Source: Mobiluncus sp034180645 (GTDB lineage: Bacteria > Actinomycetota > Actinomycetes > Actinomycetales > Actinomycetaceae). From it: a DNA stretch of 64,000 bases. Every line of letters starts with the position of its first letter. Within the stretch, counting starts at the first letter, position 1. The notes beneath the pieces are model-generated. The model worked only from the letters and a program-made list of their open reading frames with translations, had not been told where the DNA came from and did not search any database. Position numbers and translations under genes: made by a program. This document shows positions 16,893 to 28,392 of this stretch, piece by piece. The stretch is from contig NZ_JAXFNY010000006.1 of assembly GCF_034180645.1 (NCBI RefSeq), forward strand, positions 72,487 through 136,486. Direction: 5' to 3'.

Positions 16893-18530
16893 TTATTCCG
16901 CTACTGCCAAGACGGTCCAGACCCGCCCCTGAGCGTCAGTCAATAGATAGACCGGCATGTCCAGTATGGAACCGTCCCTTTGCTTGACTGGCTGACTAAT
17001 CAGCCGGGCACTCACCAAGTCGATTTTGCCGTCAATCTTGGCTGGCAAACCCTTTTGGTTGCGTACATCCAAAGGACCATACTTCGGGTCGTTGAGGCGC
17101 TGCACTGCCTGAGCCTCAGAAATGACCTTGTACTCGCCAATCTTCGTTTCCTTGCCCAGATTGGCGCGAATCGAAGCCACTCCGGTTTCTGAAACCACGG
17201 CTTTCCAGTTTTGGGCTTGTGCTTGACCGGGCATCTTAACCGGGACACTCACCGTGGTCAGACCATCTTTCTGGCTGGTTCCTGCCGAGCGGCTCATCAC
17301 GGTAGCGCCCAGGGAAGCAGCCACTTTCTCAACTTGGGCAATGGCTGTTTCAGAAGAGGGCGCGTTGCCCACCACTTTCATGACACAGGGTGTCGGGCCA
17401 GGTGAAGGGTTTTGGGTCGACTGGGGCTCAACGGACTCCACCAGGGAAGACCCGGAAGGATCCGTAGTTTCAGTCACAATCAGCAATACCTGCAGTTGTC
17501 CGACCTCGACAGCTGTCCCCGACAAGTTGGCGGTATCAGAGGTTTCCACGTTGCGCTGAGCTCCCGCTGTGTTGGGGTGGCTCGGTTCCGGCCCATCGGG
17601 ACGCACGGCCGGCGGGACCGTCTCCGTCGGAGTTTCAGTCGGAGTTGGAGTCCACTTCGGTGTCGGTGTGATCTCAATCGGGTCACTAGGTTCCGAAGGG
17701 GTGGTACTGGGAGTACTAGGGGTACTCGGGGTAGCGGGGTTATTGGGGCTCGGAGTGGAGTTCCCCGAGGGATTCCTGGTCGCGTCGGGATTCGGCAGCT
17801 CTATAGTGCCGTCTCCGGGCTTCACCGGTACGCATTCCATCCGCACCGCGGAGGGATTATCAAAGCTCAAAGAGGTCAGCTGACCCACGGTGACCGTCAA
17901 GGTCGCCCCTTTGGTGTCAGTAACCGTAAATCCGGCGCCGCTCTTTTTAACGGAACCCTTCATCCCCAAAGAGTCTGCGACTTTCTGGACTTGACCAGCG
18001 GATACTTTGGCACCTTTCCCGACCCGCGAAATCGGGGCTTTGGTAGGAACCGTGGAAAAATTGCCCGTCGCTACGAACTCTACATCGCCGATGTGTTCCA
18101 AACGCTGACTGGCTCCGGGTATCACAGTCTCAGAGCCGGCGGCGATAATAAGCGGCCCATCCGTAACCACGACACCGTCGTCTTGACTGGGCACTTCACC
18201 CGGTTCGCCGGGGGAAAGCACGCTCCACCCGGTGAAACCTACCACCGTCGCAGCAGCGGCCGCGCTCAAACCAACCAGCCAGTTGCGCCGCACCGCCAAG
18301 GTGTGACGCCGCACCGCCAGAGAAACGACTTCAGCCACCGGGGCCTGAGCATCCACCGCTTCCACCGGAACCACATGCGTGGGCGGCTGAGCCTCAAAAG
18401 CCAGACCTTCGGACTCCATCTGCGCAGCAACCTTAGCGCGCAAAGAATCCAAATTGACGGGCAGATTCCGGGCAGGGTCGAGTGAGCGCAGAGCCTCCAG
18501 CCCGCTCATCTCATTTTCGTGGTTGTCCAC
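16893..18530 (-). CDS. Membrane-anchored protein paired with ECF sigma factor; putative anti-sigma regulator
   Basis: 545 residues. The N-terminal 80 residues are soluble and charged (SGLEALRSLDPARNLPVNLDSLRAKV), then one membrane segment (about 83-106, LVGLSAAAAATVVGFTGWSV), then a large outer part. That part has two related halves, each with a KVA-x-SLG helix motif (VQKVADSLGMKG and VEKVAASLGATV). A linker rich in Pro, Thr and Ser (about residues 240-320) joins them. It lies 154 bases downstream of the ECF sigma gene on the same strand, the usual place for an anti-sigma factor. No zinc-finger HxxxCxxC motif is present, so assignment rests on topology and context. The start is GTG 18530 behind GGACGGGG. 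Confidence 0.55.
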   Translation of the reverse strand: MDNHENEMSGLEALRSLDPARNLPVNLDSLRAKVAAQMESEGLAFEAQPPTHVVPVEAVDAQAPVAEVVSLAVRRHTLAVRRNWLVGLSAAAAATVVGFTGWSVLSPGEPGEVPSQDDGVVVTDGPLIIAAGSETVIPGASQRLEHIGDVEFVATGNFSTVPTKAPISRVGKGAKVSAGQVQKVADSLGMKGSVKKSGAGFTVTDTKGATLTVTVGQLTSLSFDNPSAVRMECVPVKPGDGTIELPNPDATRNPSGNSTPSPNNPATPSTPSTPSTTPSEPSDPIEITPTPKWTPTPTETPTETVPPAVRPDGPEPSHPNTAGAQRNVETSDTANLSGTAVEVGQLQVLLIVTETTDPSGSSLVESVEPQSTQNPSPGPTPCVMKVVGNAPSSETAIAQVEKVAASLGATVMSRSAGTSQKDGLTTVSVPVKMPGQAQAQNWKAVVSETGVASIRANLGKETKIGEYKVISEAQAVQRLNDPKYGPLDVRNQKGLPAKIDGKIDLVSARLISQPVKQRDGSILDMPVYLLTDAQGRVWTVLAVAE

Positions 18531-18684
18531 TTCCCCGTCCTTCTTCTGGACAGCAATCGCTGTGATTACCGTATTTTGTCGTTCTATTTATTCAAGATTG
18601 GCTGGTCGAAACCGTCCTCAGGCCCGGCGCAGTTTCGACCTTGCAACATATACATGTAACTGGCCTGGCGTTTCTTACACTTTT

Positions 18685-19185
18685 TTAAGAAGTATTTTTT
18701 TCAATTGCTTCCTCCAGCCGTTTTCGTGCCCGAGATAAGGCTGCATCCGCGGCCGAACGGCTCACTCCCAGGTATTGCGCTAAGGCAACGCCGCTCAGCC
18801 CTTCCCACGCGACCGCCAAGATAATCTCGCGGTCGCGTTCACTGAGGTTCAGCAGGGCAGCTCGCATTCCCTGATCCTCAACAACGAGTTGAGCAGGGTC
18901 GGAAAAATCGGTGCAATCCAAGTTTTCCTGGTTATCTCCCATCGGCAGGGACTTCTTTTTGCGGTACCAGTTAGCCAAGGTCAAGCCGGCGGTTTTGTAC
19001 AGCCAGGGCAGTTCGGCTCCATCGGGGATCTCGGTTTTTTTCTTCCACATCACGGTAAAGACTTCGGCGGCGAGGTCCTCGGCATCGCTATAGGCTCCGC
19101 GTCTATAGAGAAATCGCACTATGGCCGTGCTGTGTTCCGCAAATACCCGCTCAAACCACTGTTCATCGTGGATAGCGGTGGACAT
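18685..19185 (-). CDS. ECF-type RNA polymerase sigma factor
   Basis: Sigma-70 family, extracytoplasmic function type, 166 residues. Region 2 is seen as VRFLYRRGAYSDAEDLAAEVFTVMW with the WKKK and LPWLYKTA stretch. Region 4 is LNLSERDREIILAVAWEGLSGVALAQYLGVSRSAADAALSRARKRL, split here only for description. ATG 19185 is chosen because GGGAGAGG lies eight bases upstream; a longer frame to 19215 has no such site. Expected to direct RNA polymerase to a small regulon, probably including its own operon. Its partner is the membrane protein encoded downstream. Confidence 0.9.
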   Translation of the reverse strand: MSTAIHDEQWFERVFAEHSTAIVRFLYRRGAYSDAEDLAAEVFTVMWKKKTEIPDGAELPWLYKTAGLTLANWYRKKKSLPMGDNQENLDCTDFSDPAQLVVEDQGMRAALLNLSERDREIILAVAWEGLSGVALAQYLGVSRSAADAALSRARKRLEEAIEKNTS

Positions 19186-19319
19186 ACGTTCGGCCTCTCC
19201 CTTGACGCTGCACAAAAATAGTTAACTCATACGAATATACCCCGTAACGTGCTCATCCAGGAACCCACCACTGGTTTGAATCTGAAAAGAATCGAACCTG
19301 GCGTTGGGAATAAATGTTT

Positions 19320-19345
19320 CGCGGGCCCGCCGGGGCGGACCCGCG
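19320..19345 (-). terminator. Terminator after clpC
   Basis: A GC-rich hairpin with arms CGCGGGCCCGCC and GCGGACCCGCG lies 18 bases after the clpC stop. The minus strand continues AAACATTTATT, an A/T-rich tail. Confidence 0.7.
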
Positions 19346-19362
19346 TGCTGGCATCAAGGCGT

Positions 19363-22017
<2,655 letters not shown>

Positions 22018-22094
22018 ACGCACTCCCTTTTACACTCGTAACCAATTTATGCCCCCGCGCCGTGAAAACGCGACCGTGTTCACTACCGGCTAAT

Positions 22095-22577
22095 TCACAC
22101 TTCCAACAGAATCGTGAAAGGCCCGTCATTGGTGAAACTAACTTTCATGTCTGCCCCGAAAATTCCCCGTTCCACCTGCATTCCTTGATCCTGCAGCGCT
22201 GCTCCCACCGCATCGACCAGCGGTTGAGCGACCTCTCCCGGTGCCGCTGCCACCCACGAGGGGCGATTGCCTTTGCGAGCGTCTCCGTAGAGCGTGAATT
22301 GGCTAATCAACAGCACCGGCAGACCCAGCTGGAGCGCGGAAACTTCCGCACCACGCGCTTGTGCCAGCTTCTCAGACCCGCCAGCAGCATCGTAGGCACC
22401 GGGAGCGTCAAAAATACGCAAATTCGCAATCTTGCGCGCCATTTTTTCGACCTGTGCCGTACCGTCAGTATGCGTGACCCCCAGCAGTACCACCAGTCCA
22501 GGTCCGGCAAATTCGCCGGTAACCTCGCCGTTAACCGCGCATTTTGCGCCTGCAACACGTTGAATCACTGCCCGCAT
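22095..22577 (-). CDS. dtd: D-aminoacyl-tRNA deacylase
   Basis: Homodimeric enzyme removing D-amino acids from tRNA. Starts MRAVIQRVAGAKCAVNGEVTG, has GLVVLLGVTHTD, the active-site SQFTLYGDARKGNRPS, and the cross-subunit Gly-cisPro-like motif near the C-terminus, here TNDGPFTILLEV, where NxGPVT is usual. The frame is open back to 22829, but the family starts at ATG 22577, behind GGAGA. 160 residues. Follows DUF2516 and ygfZ in the same direction. Confidence 0.93.
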   Translation of the reverse strand: MRAVIQRVAGAKCAVNGEVTGEFAGPGLVVLLGVTHTDGTAQVEKMARKIANLRIFDAPGAYDAAGGSEKLAQARGAEVSALQLGLPVLLISQFTLYGDARKGNRPSWVAAAPGEVAQPLVDAVGAALQDQGMQVERGIFGADMKVSFTNDGPFTILLEV

Positions 22578-22627
22578 GAGTTTTCGTTCTCCTGTTCTGT
22601 GCCGTTTTGGCCGGTCTGTTCCGGGAT

Positions 22628-22984
22628 TCACCAGGGCGTGGGGGGACGTTGACCGGTTCCTCGCGAGTTCTTGCCCCGCCGGCGCCACGAAGCCACGGCG
22701 GGACGCACATCCGCCAGATAAACCGCGGGAATAATCAGAGCCATCATCACCCCGAACAAGCCAACAAAAGCGTTGGGCGTCAGTCCCAGAAAGGAAATCA
22801 CGAGTGCCAGCAGATTCAGCAGAGCCCAAAAATTGCGAGTTCGTTTACCCTCCGTTGGAAAAGCTTGGGCTGGGGTAGTCAGGGCGTGTATCAAGGCATA
22901 CAGGCTCATTCCCACCACAACCAGGACCAATCCCAGCACCAGTAACGTTTGCGCCGAGTTGATGGCCGCGAAAACATTCGACAT
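22628..22984 (-). CDS. DUF2516 family membrane protein
   Basis: 118 residues with three hydrophobic segments: about 12-34, 52-70 and 72-90. The motif AFPTEGKRTRNFWALLNLLALV followed by IIPAVYLADVRPAV is characteristic of actinobacterial DUF2516 proteins. Function unknown. Starts one base after the ygfZ stop, and its ribosome binding site GAGGAA lies inside the end of ygfZ, so the two are translationally linked. Ends in a basic, Arg/Gly-rich tail on the cytoplasmic side. Confidence 0.8.
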   Translation of the reverse strand: MSNVFAAINSAQTLLVLGLVLVVVGMSLYALIHALTTPAQAFPTEGKRTRNFWALLNLLALVISFLGLTPNAFVGLFGVMMALIIPAVYLADVRPAVASWRRRGKNSRGTGQRPPTPW

Positions 22985-22985
22985 T

Positions 22986-24089
22986 TTATTTCCTCGCTTT
23001 CAAGCCCAGTAAGCCGCCCAGCTGGCTATCATCCAGGCGGCGCGGGTTTTCCCCGCTCGGATCCACGATGATGCTTGGGGCGGCACGCATTCCTTCCACC
23101 AGCAGCATTTCCGCAGGGTCAACCTGACGTTTGACCAACCCCAGACCGATTTGCCCGTCCGTGGGATGGTACGCCACCGAGGTCAGCACCCCAACTTCGC
23201 AACCGTCAGACTCCAAAGTCAGGGGGGAACCTATGGCTGGAAGTTCCTCGCGGGACCCATCAAGGTCGAAAAACGTGAGTCGGCGCGGAGGACGTCCCCG
23301 GTTGGTTAGTTTCGCCACGGTTTCTTGACCGGGATAGCAACCCTTTTGCAAACTGACGGCGACGCGCAGCCAGTCCAACTCATGAGGGAGGGTCCCCGGT
23401 TTGCCTTCACGTCCCAGGCGGGGGCGCCACAGGGCAATTCTCACGGCTTCCCAAGCACCCAAGTCCGCTTTTACCAGACCGCTCACGGCCGCTTTGGCCT
23501 CGAACTTGGGCAGATCTATACGCGAAACTACCGCTAGTTTACGGTGCGGGGCTGCGGGGTCGTCTCCCGGATGGCTTGTGCCCGCTGTGGCGAAAGTAGT
23601 CGTGTTTCCCACCGGACCGGGCCACGGATCAGTCCAGGTCACAGAGGAATGTTCGCTCCAGAACCGGGCCGCTGGGGAGATAGCATCGCCAGTGTTCAGA
23701 TAGCCCAAGACCGCAAAGTCCGCGCTCACATCGGCAATTTCAACGCGGGAACGGAATCGCATCGACTGGAAAAAAATGGCGGCACCCCCCGGTTCTTCAG
23801 TCAAAATCCACACGGCGCTGTCATCATCGACTGCGAAAAAACTCAGCTCTATGTGTCCGGTGGGGTCGAGGATGAGGGCTTCGCGCGGTGAGGCAGGCTC
23901 CCAGTTGGAGAAGTCCTGGGTGCTGATAGAGTTCAGCCAAGCCCAGCGATCCGGCCCGGAGACTTTTAGCACTCCCAGAGGAATAGTGGCGTAGCCACGG
24001 CCTTCGAGCAGTTCTGTGCCGTGATTCCAGCCCGCCTCTATCGCCGTTCCCGGCCAGATCCGGTCGATACTCGGATAGGTGACCTGCAT
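22986..24089 (-). CDS. ygfZ: Folate-binding protein of the YgfZ/GcvT family
   Basis: Tetrahydrofolate-binding protein used in Fe-S cluster maintenance. The signature KGCYPGQETVAKLTNRGRPPR is seen as KGCYPGQE plus the following basic stretch. The N-terminal part contains GVLKVSGPDRWAWLNSISTQD and the C-terminal segment VGVLTSVAYHP, both typical of the aminomethyltransferase-like fold. 367 residues. GGGGGT precedes ATG 24089. In actinobacteria it often stands near DUF2516 and dtd, as here. Confidence 0.9.
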   Translation of the reverse strand: MQVTYPSIDRIWPGTAIEAGWNHGTELLEGRGYATIPLGVLKVSGPDRWAWLNSISTQDFSNWEPASPREALILDPTGHIELSFFAVDDDSAVWILTEEPGGAAIFFQSMRFRSRVEIADVSADFAVLGYLNTGDAISPAARFWSEHSSVTWTDPWPGPVGNTTTFATAGTSHPGDDPAAPHRKLAVVSRIDLPKFEAKAAVSGLVKADLGAWEAVRIALWRPRLGREGKPGTLPHELDWLRVAVSLQKGCYPGQETVAKLTNRGRPPRRLTFFDLDGSREELPAIGSPLTLESDGCEVGVLTSVAYHPTDGQIGLGLVKRQVDPAEMLLVEGMRAAPSIIVDPSGENPRRLDDSQLGGLLGLKARK

Positions 24090-24137
24090 TTTTACCCCCT
24101 GTTCACCACTTTGGACGCTGACGTGAGAAACAATCCC

Positions 24138-25088
24138 TCAAGCAAGTGTAGGGCCCTGCCCCACTAAGAGCCGCGCCAGAATGTATAGCGGAACGGACGC
24201 CGCCAGAACGGGAATGAAAGCCTGGCTCACCGCAGCCGAAACTGTTGACGGAGCCAAGTCTCCGCTGAAAAGCACGGTCAATGACGCGAACGCGATTCCA
24301 AACACCACTCCCAACAGCAGGCCGGAAACTAGGGCCACGGTCAGGCTGGGAAGGTGGCCTCCAGCGAAAAGCACCAGCTGATCCCGGGAAGTTCCTTCCA
24401 TCACAAGGATGGCGGCCCCGGCTGCCAAACCGAAAATTACCGAGAACAGGATTCCCGTGAAAACTCTCCATTTCAAGTGCCAGTTGGCGCTCATCGCCAT
24501 CCCGATGCATCCTCCGATGAGAGTGACTGCTCCGGGCACCAAGAGGAAGTACCACAGTGTTTCCGTCTCGAGCATGACCCAAGCCCCGGCAGTGGAAACG
24601 ATGAGGATTCCCGCCACGTTGCCCGCAACTGAGTTCAGCAAGTCCTGCCGGGGGCGACGCACCATTTCCGCGATGAAAGCCCCAATGACTCCCAATCCCA
24701 CGACTTCTGCCACTATCGAGAAATCTCCAAAGATTCTTCCCGACAACAAAGCCAACACCCCGAATACGGTCAGCAAGATGAAAGAGGCTCGCGGGGCGGG
24801 CAGATGCGCCAAATGCGCCCAGCCGTAAGCAAAACATACCACCGCGATGGCTGCAGCTACGGTCAGAAAATCGGAAGGAAGCAAAAAAATCAGGGACATT
24901 CCCAAAGCAGCCAGGGCGGTAATAATCTCGGGGTGGGCACAGATAACTCGCCCTATCAGGGACTCAGGAACTTTCGGCAGCTTTTCAATCTTTTCTGCCT
25001 GGTGTTCCTCCCGCCGCACGCGGCGCGTAATTTTTACCGTGTCGGTCAGCGAAGGATTCGGTATCTCCGCGTTGGGCTGGGAAGTCAT
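24138..25088 (-). CDS. Polytopic membrane protein of unknown function
   Basis: 316 residues. A charged N-terminal tail of about 45 residues (KITRRVRREEHQAEKIEKLPKV) is followed by roughly nine hydrophobic segments, including ALAALGMSLIFLLPSDFL, VGLGVIGAFIAEMVRR and a glycine-rich VALVSGLLLGVVFGIAFAS. The motif AEMVRRPRQDLLNSVAGNVAGI between helices may be a conserved cytosolic loop. I do not recognise the family with certainty. It is in line with the ygfZ-DUF2516-dtd genes downstream (48 bases away) and may be co-transcribed. Confidence 0.65.
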   Translation of the reverse strand: MTSQPNAEIPNPSLTDTVKITRRVRREEHQAEKIEKLPKVPESLIGRVICAHPEIITALAALGMSLIFLLPSDFLTVAAAIAVVCFAYGWAHLAHLPAPRASFILLTVFGVLALLSGRIFGDFSIVAEVVGLGVIGAFIAEMVRRPRQDLLNSVAGNVAGILIVSTAGAWVMLETETLWYFLLVPGAVTLIGGCIGMAMSANWHLKWRVFTGILFSVIFGLAAGAAILVMEGTSRDQLVLFAGGHLPSLTVALVSGLLLGVVFGIAFASLTVLFSGDLAPSTVSAAVSQAFIPVLAASVPLYILARLLVGQGPTLA

Positions 25089-25539
25089 ATTCCGATTCTC
25101 TCATAAGTTGGGGAACTCTCAGGAACTGACCGGATTACGTGTTCCGAGAGGGTTAAAACTTTGAAGGCTCCGACGAGCGGAGCCTTCAACGACACCGAAA
25201 CCGTAAAGCGCCTGTCGGCGCGAAGGCCGCTCGTAGCGGCAGTATATGGAGCCCGGGGCTTCTACGGACATCGATGTCTTATTATTTAAATTACCACACC
25301 CGCGAAACTTTGTCTCTAGATTTAAATTAAATTTCTCTTTAACTACCCTTTAACCTGACAAAGCTCCAGGCGATGCCCTCAGTACCGCGCGCATTGCTCC
25401 AGAATTTACACCGTTTTTACAATGAAGGCTCCGAACGGATAGAGTAGTCAAGGCTGACAAAACAGATTCTGCCAGAACTGTTAAAACCGGTTCTCAAAGT
25501 CCCCAAGTTCGCCGAATCCATCACAAAGAAGGGTGAAAA
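25089..25539. other. Hairpin-rich intergenic region upstream of the DUF47/PiT genes
   Basis: No convincing ORF lies in these 451 bases. Between 25163 and 25262 there are four consecutive hairpins, described separately. A palindromic GACATCGATGTC follows. The next 120 bases are A/T-rich and may hold the promoter of the DUF47 gene. No recognised riboswitch, tRNA or repeat is seen. Confidence 0.5.
25163..25262 (-). ncRNA. Candidate structured RNA
   Basis: Four closely spaced stems: 25163-25187 (GAAGGCTCCG/CGGAGCCTTC, perfect, 10 bp), 25208-25221 (GCGCC/GGCGC), 25226-25240 (GCCGCT/AGCGGC) and 25248-25262 (GGAGCC/GGCTTC). On the minus strand the 10-bp stem comes last and is followed by AAAGTTTT, a terminator-like end, so I favour transcription on that strand. 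No family is recognised. Part may simply be a terminator plus repeats. Confidence 0.3.
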
Positions 25540-26160
25540 ATGGGCCTGTTCCATCGCGCCAAAGACGAGAGATTTTTCGAGCAGCTCACCGAAATTGCCG
25601 GCAACCTGATTGAAGGTACCGATATCTTGGCAAAGTTGATGGCTCTCCCCCCCGCTCAGCGCGACGCAGAGCGCAACGACTTGCACGCGGTCGAGAATTC
25701 CTCCGATGATTTGACCCACGCGTTCATGAACAAAATCAACCAGACTTTTGTCACCCCTCTCGATCGTGATGACCTCAGCGAACTGGCTTACCGACTCGAT
25801 GATTGCATGGATTTGATTGATGAAGCCGGGAACCTCATCGTGGTCTACCAGCTGCAAGAAATCCCCGAGTGCTTGCACAAACAGGCGGCTATCCTCCAAA
25901 AGTGTGCCGCTGTTACCGCTAGTGCTATGCCCCGCCTGAAAACTTTGGACGAGCTGCGCGAGTACTGGGTGGAAGTCAACCGCTTAGAGAACCAAGCCGA
26001 CCAGATTTATATGCACTGCCTGTCCGACATTGTGAATAATAATCCTGACCCGATAGCGGTCATCAAACTAAAAGATGTCACCGAGCGGCTGGAGGATGCC
26101 TGCGACGCATTCGAGCATCTGGCTGCTCTGGTCGAAGGCATTGCGATTAAGGAATCTTGA
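25540..26160 (+). CDS. DUF47 (PhoU-related) protein
   Basis: 206-residue all-helical cytosolic protein of the DUF47 family, regarded as a PhoU-like regulator or partner of PiT transporters. Typical features are the start MGLFHRAKDERFFEQLTEIAGNL, the metal-binding-type acidic stretch YRLDDCMDLIDEAGN and the ending VTERLEDACDAFEHLAALVEGIAIKES. AGAAGGG precedes ATG 25540. The pit gene follows after 12 bases, the classical DUF47-PiT pair. Confidence 0.92.
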   Translation: MGLFHRAKDERFFEQLTEIAGNLIEGTDILAKLMALPPAQRDAERNDLHAVENSSDDLTHAFMNKINQTFVTPLDRDDLSELAYRLDDCMDLIDEAGNLIVVYQLQEIPECLHKQAAILQKCAAVTASAMPRLKTLDELREYWVEVNRLENQADQIYMHCLSDIVNNNPDPIAVIKLKDVTERLEDACDAFEHLAALVEGIAIKES

Positions 26161-26172
26161 GGGTTCTCCCAG

Positions 26173-27207
26173 ATGGACATTTCTCTGGTACTGGTTGTTT
26201 GCGTCGTTATCATCGCAGTTGCTTTTGATTTCACCAATGGTTTTCACGATGCCGCCAACGCCATCGCCACCGCAATTTCCACGCGAGCTTGGGAACCGCG
26301 TACCGCCTTGGCTATGGCTGCGGTCATGAACCTAGCGGGATCTCTACTGGGAACTGAAGTGGCAAAGACCATCGGGTCTGGAATCATTGATATGTCTGGA
26401 TATGCTACGGCGGTTTCCCACGCTGAAAGAGCCCACGGCCTGTTGATTATTCTTGGTGGCTTGATCGGGGCCATTTGTTGGAACATCATCACCTGGTATT
26501 TCGGATTGCCTTCCTCGTCCTCTCACGCGCTGATTGGCGGCTTGGCGGGAGCGGGTTTAGCTGCGGGCGTCACGGTGAACTGGGCGACGATTACTTCTCA
26601 CGTCTTGATTCCGATGGTGGTTTCCCCGCTCATCGGTTTCACTTTCGCGTATGTGCTGATGAGCCTGGTTATGGTGTCTATGAAGAACCTGGCTTACCAC
26701 CGAACCATGCGTAAATTTCGGGTTGGTCAAAAGTTTTCCTCCGCGGCTCTAGCCCTGGGTCACGGTTTGCAAGATGCCCAAAAGACCATGGGGGTCATTT
26801 TCATCGCTCTGGTAGCTTCCGGTCACGTCGACTTGGACGACCCGATTCCTCTATGGGTCAAGTTCGCGGCGGCTACAGCCATCGCGGCCGGCACTTTCGT
26901 GGGCGGGTTTCGCATCATGAAAACCTTGGGTTCGAGGGTGATTCATGTCAATCCGGCCGACGGTTTCGTCTCCGAGACGGTTGCCGCGGGGGTGCTGTAC
27001 TTCACGGCTTTCATCTGGCACGCCCCGATCTCCACCACCCATACCGTGACCACCGCCATCATGGGAGTGGGCGCGACCCGCAGGCTTTCCGCAGTGCGCT
27101 GGGGAACAGCCGGAAACATTGTGGTGGCCTGGGTTCTGACTCTCCCCGCCGCCGCCGCGGTTGCAGCCGTGGTCTACACCCTGTTGGAATTCCTGTTTCG
27201 GATTTAG
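26173..27207 (+). CDS. pit: Low-affinity inorganic phosphate transporter, PiT family
   Basis: Integral membrane transporter for metal-phosphate in symport with protons. Both PiT repeat signatures are present: DFTNGFHDAANAIATAIST near the N-terminus and GHGLQDAQKTMGVIF in the middle. About ten hydrophobic segments are visible, with PSSSSHALIGGLAGAG and PISTTHTVTTAIMGVGATRR in the two halves. 344 residues, on the short side but complete. Co-transcribed with the DUF47 gene; convergent with the MutT1-like gene. Confidence 0.94.
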   Translation: MDISLVLVVCVVIIAVAFDFTNGFHDAANAIATAISTRAWEPRTALAMAAVMNLAGSLLGTEVAKTIGSGIIDMSGYATAVSHAERAHGLLIILGGLIGAICWNIITWYFGLPSSSSHALIGGLAGAGLAAGVTVNWATITSHVLIPMVVSPLIGFTFAYVLMSLVMVSMKNLAYHRTMRKFRVGQKFSSAALALGHGLQDAQKTMGVIFIALVASGHVDLDDPIPLWVKFAAATAIAAGTFVGGFRIMKTLGSRVIHVNPADGFVSETVAAGVLYFTAFIWHAPISTTHTVTTAIMGVGATRRLSAVRWGTAGNIVVAWVLTLPAAAAVAAVVYTLLEFLFRI

Positions 27208-27281
27208 GCAGCGCCGCCCACCGGCAACCGAGAGAACTCGAAAAACCGGCCGAATAAACTTGTGATTACCGAAAAATCACA

Positions 27282-28271
27282 TTAATCCTGCACGTAACCG
27301 ACAGGAGGTTCGGCTCCTGCGCGCTCGGCGGCAATGAGCTTTGGGCTGCCCTCGGCGTCTGAGATTACGTGAACAATCAAGGATTCCCCGGTTTCCAGAG
27401 GCACCAGGGTTTCTTCTAAGAAGTCGTTACCCAAAGCCCGAATCAGCGGAATCAGGACGGGAGCGTGGGAACACAGGGCAGTTGGGCCTTCCGTCAGCGC
27501 CGCCTTGAGCTGTGTACGCAACAGTTCCAAGCCGCCATAAGGATTGGCGGCAAAGCCGTCCTCGCTCAACACATCCGGGTATTCACACCTAATCCCGCTA
27601 GCTTTCAAGTACGGGCGTACCGTTTGCTCGCAACGCTTCCACGGCGAACAATACAGCCGAGAAATCCCGAATGCACTCAAGGTGGAGGCCAATGCCGCGG
27701 CCTGGTGCTTACCACGTTTTTTCAAGGGACGCAGCGAATCATCGGTCTTCCACTTCAGTCGATTCTTGGCTTTTCCGTGGCGAACCAACATGACTGGAGT
27801 CGAGTCACCCCACCCCTGCGACAGACATTGCTCCGCGTGTGCTACCAGATTGCGGTCGTATTCTTGAGTCAAAAGCTCCTGCGCTTGGGCCTGGTCGACC
27901 CAACGGGTTTCGTTTATCTCATATGGCGAGGCCGGTTCCGCATAGGAGCGGGCCAGTATCGCCGCGCTGTGGCGCACCTGAGCCAACCAGTACGTCACCT
28001 GTTTCTCGGCACCCTCCACCGGGTAAGTCGTGACCCCAAGCTGGGGGCCCAGGCAAACCTGAACTCCCGTCTCCTCGGCGATTTCACGTACCGCACAAGC
28101 AGGTAGCAGTTCGCCGAGTTCCAGTTTTCCCTTTGGTAGGGACCAGTCGTCGTACTTTGGCCGGTGGACGACCAAAAATTCATAAGGGGTTTGGGTGGGT
28201 GTCCCCTCCAAGGCAGGACGAACTTCCCCACCGCGCCAAACCACCCCGCCGGCAGCTAAAACTTTGCTCAT
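27282..28271 (-). CDS. NUDIX hydrolase fused to histidine phosphatase (MutT1-like)
   Basis: Two domains in one chain. Residues about 1-140 are NUDIX, with a perfect box at 48-70 (G-x5-E-x7-REIAEETGV). Residues about 158-329 are a phosphoglycerate-mutase-like phosphatase with the catalytic LVRHGKAKNR (R164-H165-G166) and a second His in ALCSHAPVL. This is the architecture of mycobacterial MutT1, which degrades 8-oxo-(d)GTP and dinucleoside polyphosphates. AAGGGAAGTGA precedes ATG 28271. It follows ppk on the same strand after about 120 bases, a common actinobacterial pairing. Confidence 0.88.
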   Translation of the reverse strand: MSKVLAAGGVVWRGGEVRPALEGTPTQTPYEFLVVHRPKYDDWSLPKGKLELGELLPACAVREIAEETGVQVCLGPQLGVTTYPVEGAEKQVTYWLAQVRHSAAILARSYAEPASPYEINETRWVDQAQAQELLTQEYDRNLVAHAEQCLSQGWGDSTPVMLVRHGKAKNRLKWKTDDSLRPLKKRGKHQAAALASTLSAFGISRLYCSPWKRCEQTVRPYLKASGIRCEYPDVLSEDGFAANPYGGLELLRTQLKAALTEGPTALCSHAPVLIPLIRALGNDFLEETLVPLETGESLIVHVISDAEGSPKLIAAERAGAEPPVGYVQD

Positions 28272-28392
28272 TCACTTCCCTTTTCTGTCCACCCAACCTT
28301 GCAAATCTCACCGACCAGGCTTTTCCGTACCGTTCCGACACGGTCTAGCCTGGCTCATTACGTCACAACTCGGATACCGCGTCACGTCGACC

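Noticed and set aside
17412..18485. Plus-strand open frame of 357 codons opposite the putative anti-sigma gene
   Set aside because: Arg/Gly/Ser-rich product without motifs; the minus-strand gene has a membrane helix, a linker and repeats that make sense.
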